A stretch of DNA of 7,522 nt from CAZJDM01 sp964544765 (GTDB lineage: Bacteria > Bdellovibrionota_B > Oligoflexia > CAYFLR01), in contig CAZJDM010000196.1 in assembly GCA_964544765.1 (NCBI GenBank), positions 1 to 7,522 of the forward strand. The letters are read 5' to 3'. The notes under the pieces are model-generated. The model had not been told where the DNA came from. It was given only the letters and a program-made list of their open reading frames with translations, and did no database searches. This document shows, one piece after another, positions 7,058-7,522 of the stretch; within the stretch, counting starts at the first letter, position 1; every line of letters starts with the position of its first letter. The translations under genes were made by a program, and so were the position numbers.

Positions 7058-7107
7058 CTTCCTTTATCCCACTTTATTCTTTTTTAATCTACTTTATCTT
7101 TACTTTT
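7058..7107 (-). repeat. Purine-rich repeat copy between the small gene and the YciB-like gene
   Basis: This is the second copy of the purine-rich sequence at 1221-1279, in the same orientation relative to its neighbouring genes. Shared blocks on the minus strand are AAAAGTAA (7100-7107), ATAAAGTAGA (7088-7097) and AAAGTGGG (7068-7075), in the same order and with similar spacing. It covers the stop codon of the small gene and most of the gap to the membrane-protein gene. The purine run continues into the ribosome binding site of that gene. Confidence 0.4.
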
Positions 7108-7357
7108 CTTCACTCCCCTTTTGTCCCTTTTTAATTAATGCTTTCATAGAAATAGGAACAGATTTTAATCTCTCAATTCGCCTTAAAATATCCTCCGCTT
7201 CTTTTCTTTTGGCGGGCATCTTTTGAGGATCAATATCTTCCACTACTGATTTAGCGTATGCAAAGTTTTCTTTAAAATTGTCCTTAAATGTTTCAGCTAA
7301 AAGTTTTTTGAGAATATGTATATGGCGAAATTCTAGGGTAACCCCTTCATCTTCCAT
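7100..7357 (-). CDS. Small hypothetical protein, about 85 residues
   Basis: I do not recognise a family. The protein is short, soluble, highly charged and mostly helical, with no signal peptide or membrane span. Helices are likely at about 12-40 and 50-68, separated by a DIDPQKMPAK turn, and the tail is basic then acidic (KKGQKGSEEK). An AGG at 7366-7368 precedes two adjacent in-frame ATGs, at 7360 (5 nt) and 7357 (8 nt); I chose 7357 for spacing, but 7360, giving 86 residues, is equally possible. It is followed on the same strand by the YciB-like gene, so it may be a cytoplasmic partner or simply share a transcript. It is probably a real gene, because of the ribosome binding site, the TATAAT upstream and the absence of any competing gene. 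Confidence 0.65.
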   Translation of the reverse strand: MEDEGVTLEFRHIHILKKLLAETFKDNFKENFAYAKSVVEDIDPQKMPAKRKEAEDILRRIERLKSVPISMKALIKKGQKGSEEK

Positions 7358-7360
7358 CAT

Positions 7361-7522
7361 TTTTTCCTATATAGCTATCATAATTATATACCATAATTAT
7401 TACCAACCACTATATTATTGCTATTTTCCCTCAACTTAGTTAAGCTAATTGAGATTTTAATAGGTGGCCGAATTTCGATCACAGAATACCAAAATTCTAT
7501 AATTAAAACAATGATTAACCAA
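7361..7522. other. AT-rich upstream region of the small gene with a candidate -10 box
   Basis: No gene is visible in these 162 bases. On the minus strand a perfect TATAAT lies at 7383-7388, about 23 bases before the small gene's start, but no convincing -35 sits at the right distance. CATAATTAT occurs twice (7379-7387 and 7392-7400), overlapping this box. An AGAAT/ATTCT inverted repeat (7483-7487 and 7494-7498) is too short to interpret. Confidence 0.35.

Noticed and set aside
6969..7226. Plus-strand hydrophobic open frame of 85 codons
   Set aside because: It is antisense to the YciB-like and small genes and crosses the pyrimidine-rich strand of the repeat, which explains its hydrophobic composition.

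Overview
The window is a low-G+C bacterial chromosome segment with compact genes, AGGAG-type ribosome binding sites and near-consensus TATAAT boxes. Nothing in it fixes the phylum. An archaellum-free, bacterial-type ArgRS and a YciB/IspZ-like membrane protein argue for a bacterium. The pairing of a GH133-type debranching enzyme with a GT4 glycosyltransferase is seen in glycogen loci of several non-proteobacterial lineages. No phage, transposase, tRNA, rRNA or CRISPR sequence was recognised.

Layout. Positions 1-3081 (minus strand) form a storage-polysaccharide operon: a glycogen debranching enzyme (amylo-alpha-1,6-glucosidase) followed, with a 1-base stop/start overlap, by a GT4 starch/glycogen-synthase-like glycosyltransferase that runs off the left edge. 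The operon has its own extended -10 promoter just before 3081. Positions 3143-4319 (minus strand) hold two tightly coupled genes: a 188-residue alpha-helical protein that resembles HEPN domains, and a 202-residue beta-rich protein I do not recognise. A 370-base intergenic region (4320-4689) separates them from the divergent argS gene. It contains a perfect 17-bp palindrome on the side of the two-gene unit and a good sigma-70-like promoter on the argS side. argS (4690-6429, plus strand) is complete and nearly abuts a convergent minus-strand pair: a YciB/IspZ-like polytopic membrane protein and, upstream of it, a small soluble protein of about 85 residues. The last 160 bases are AT-rich and carry no gene.

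How the parts fit. The debranching enzyme and glycosyltransferase would act in opposite directions on alpha-glucan (trimming branches, extending chains) and are translationally linked. ArgRS is a housekeeping gene with no evident link to its neighbours. The most interesting items are the HEPN-like plus unknown-protein unit with its palindromic putative operator, and a purine-rich repeat found both in frame inside the debranching enzyme gene and between the last two genes.
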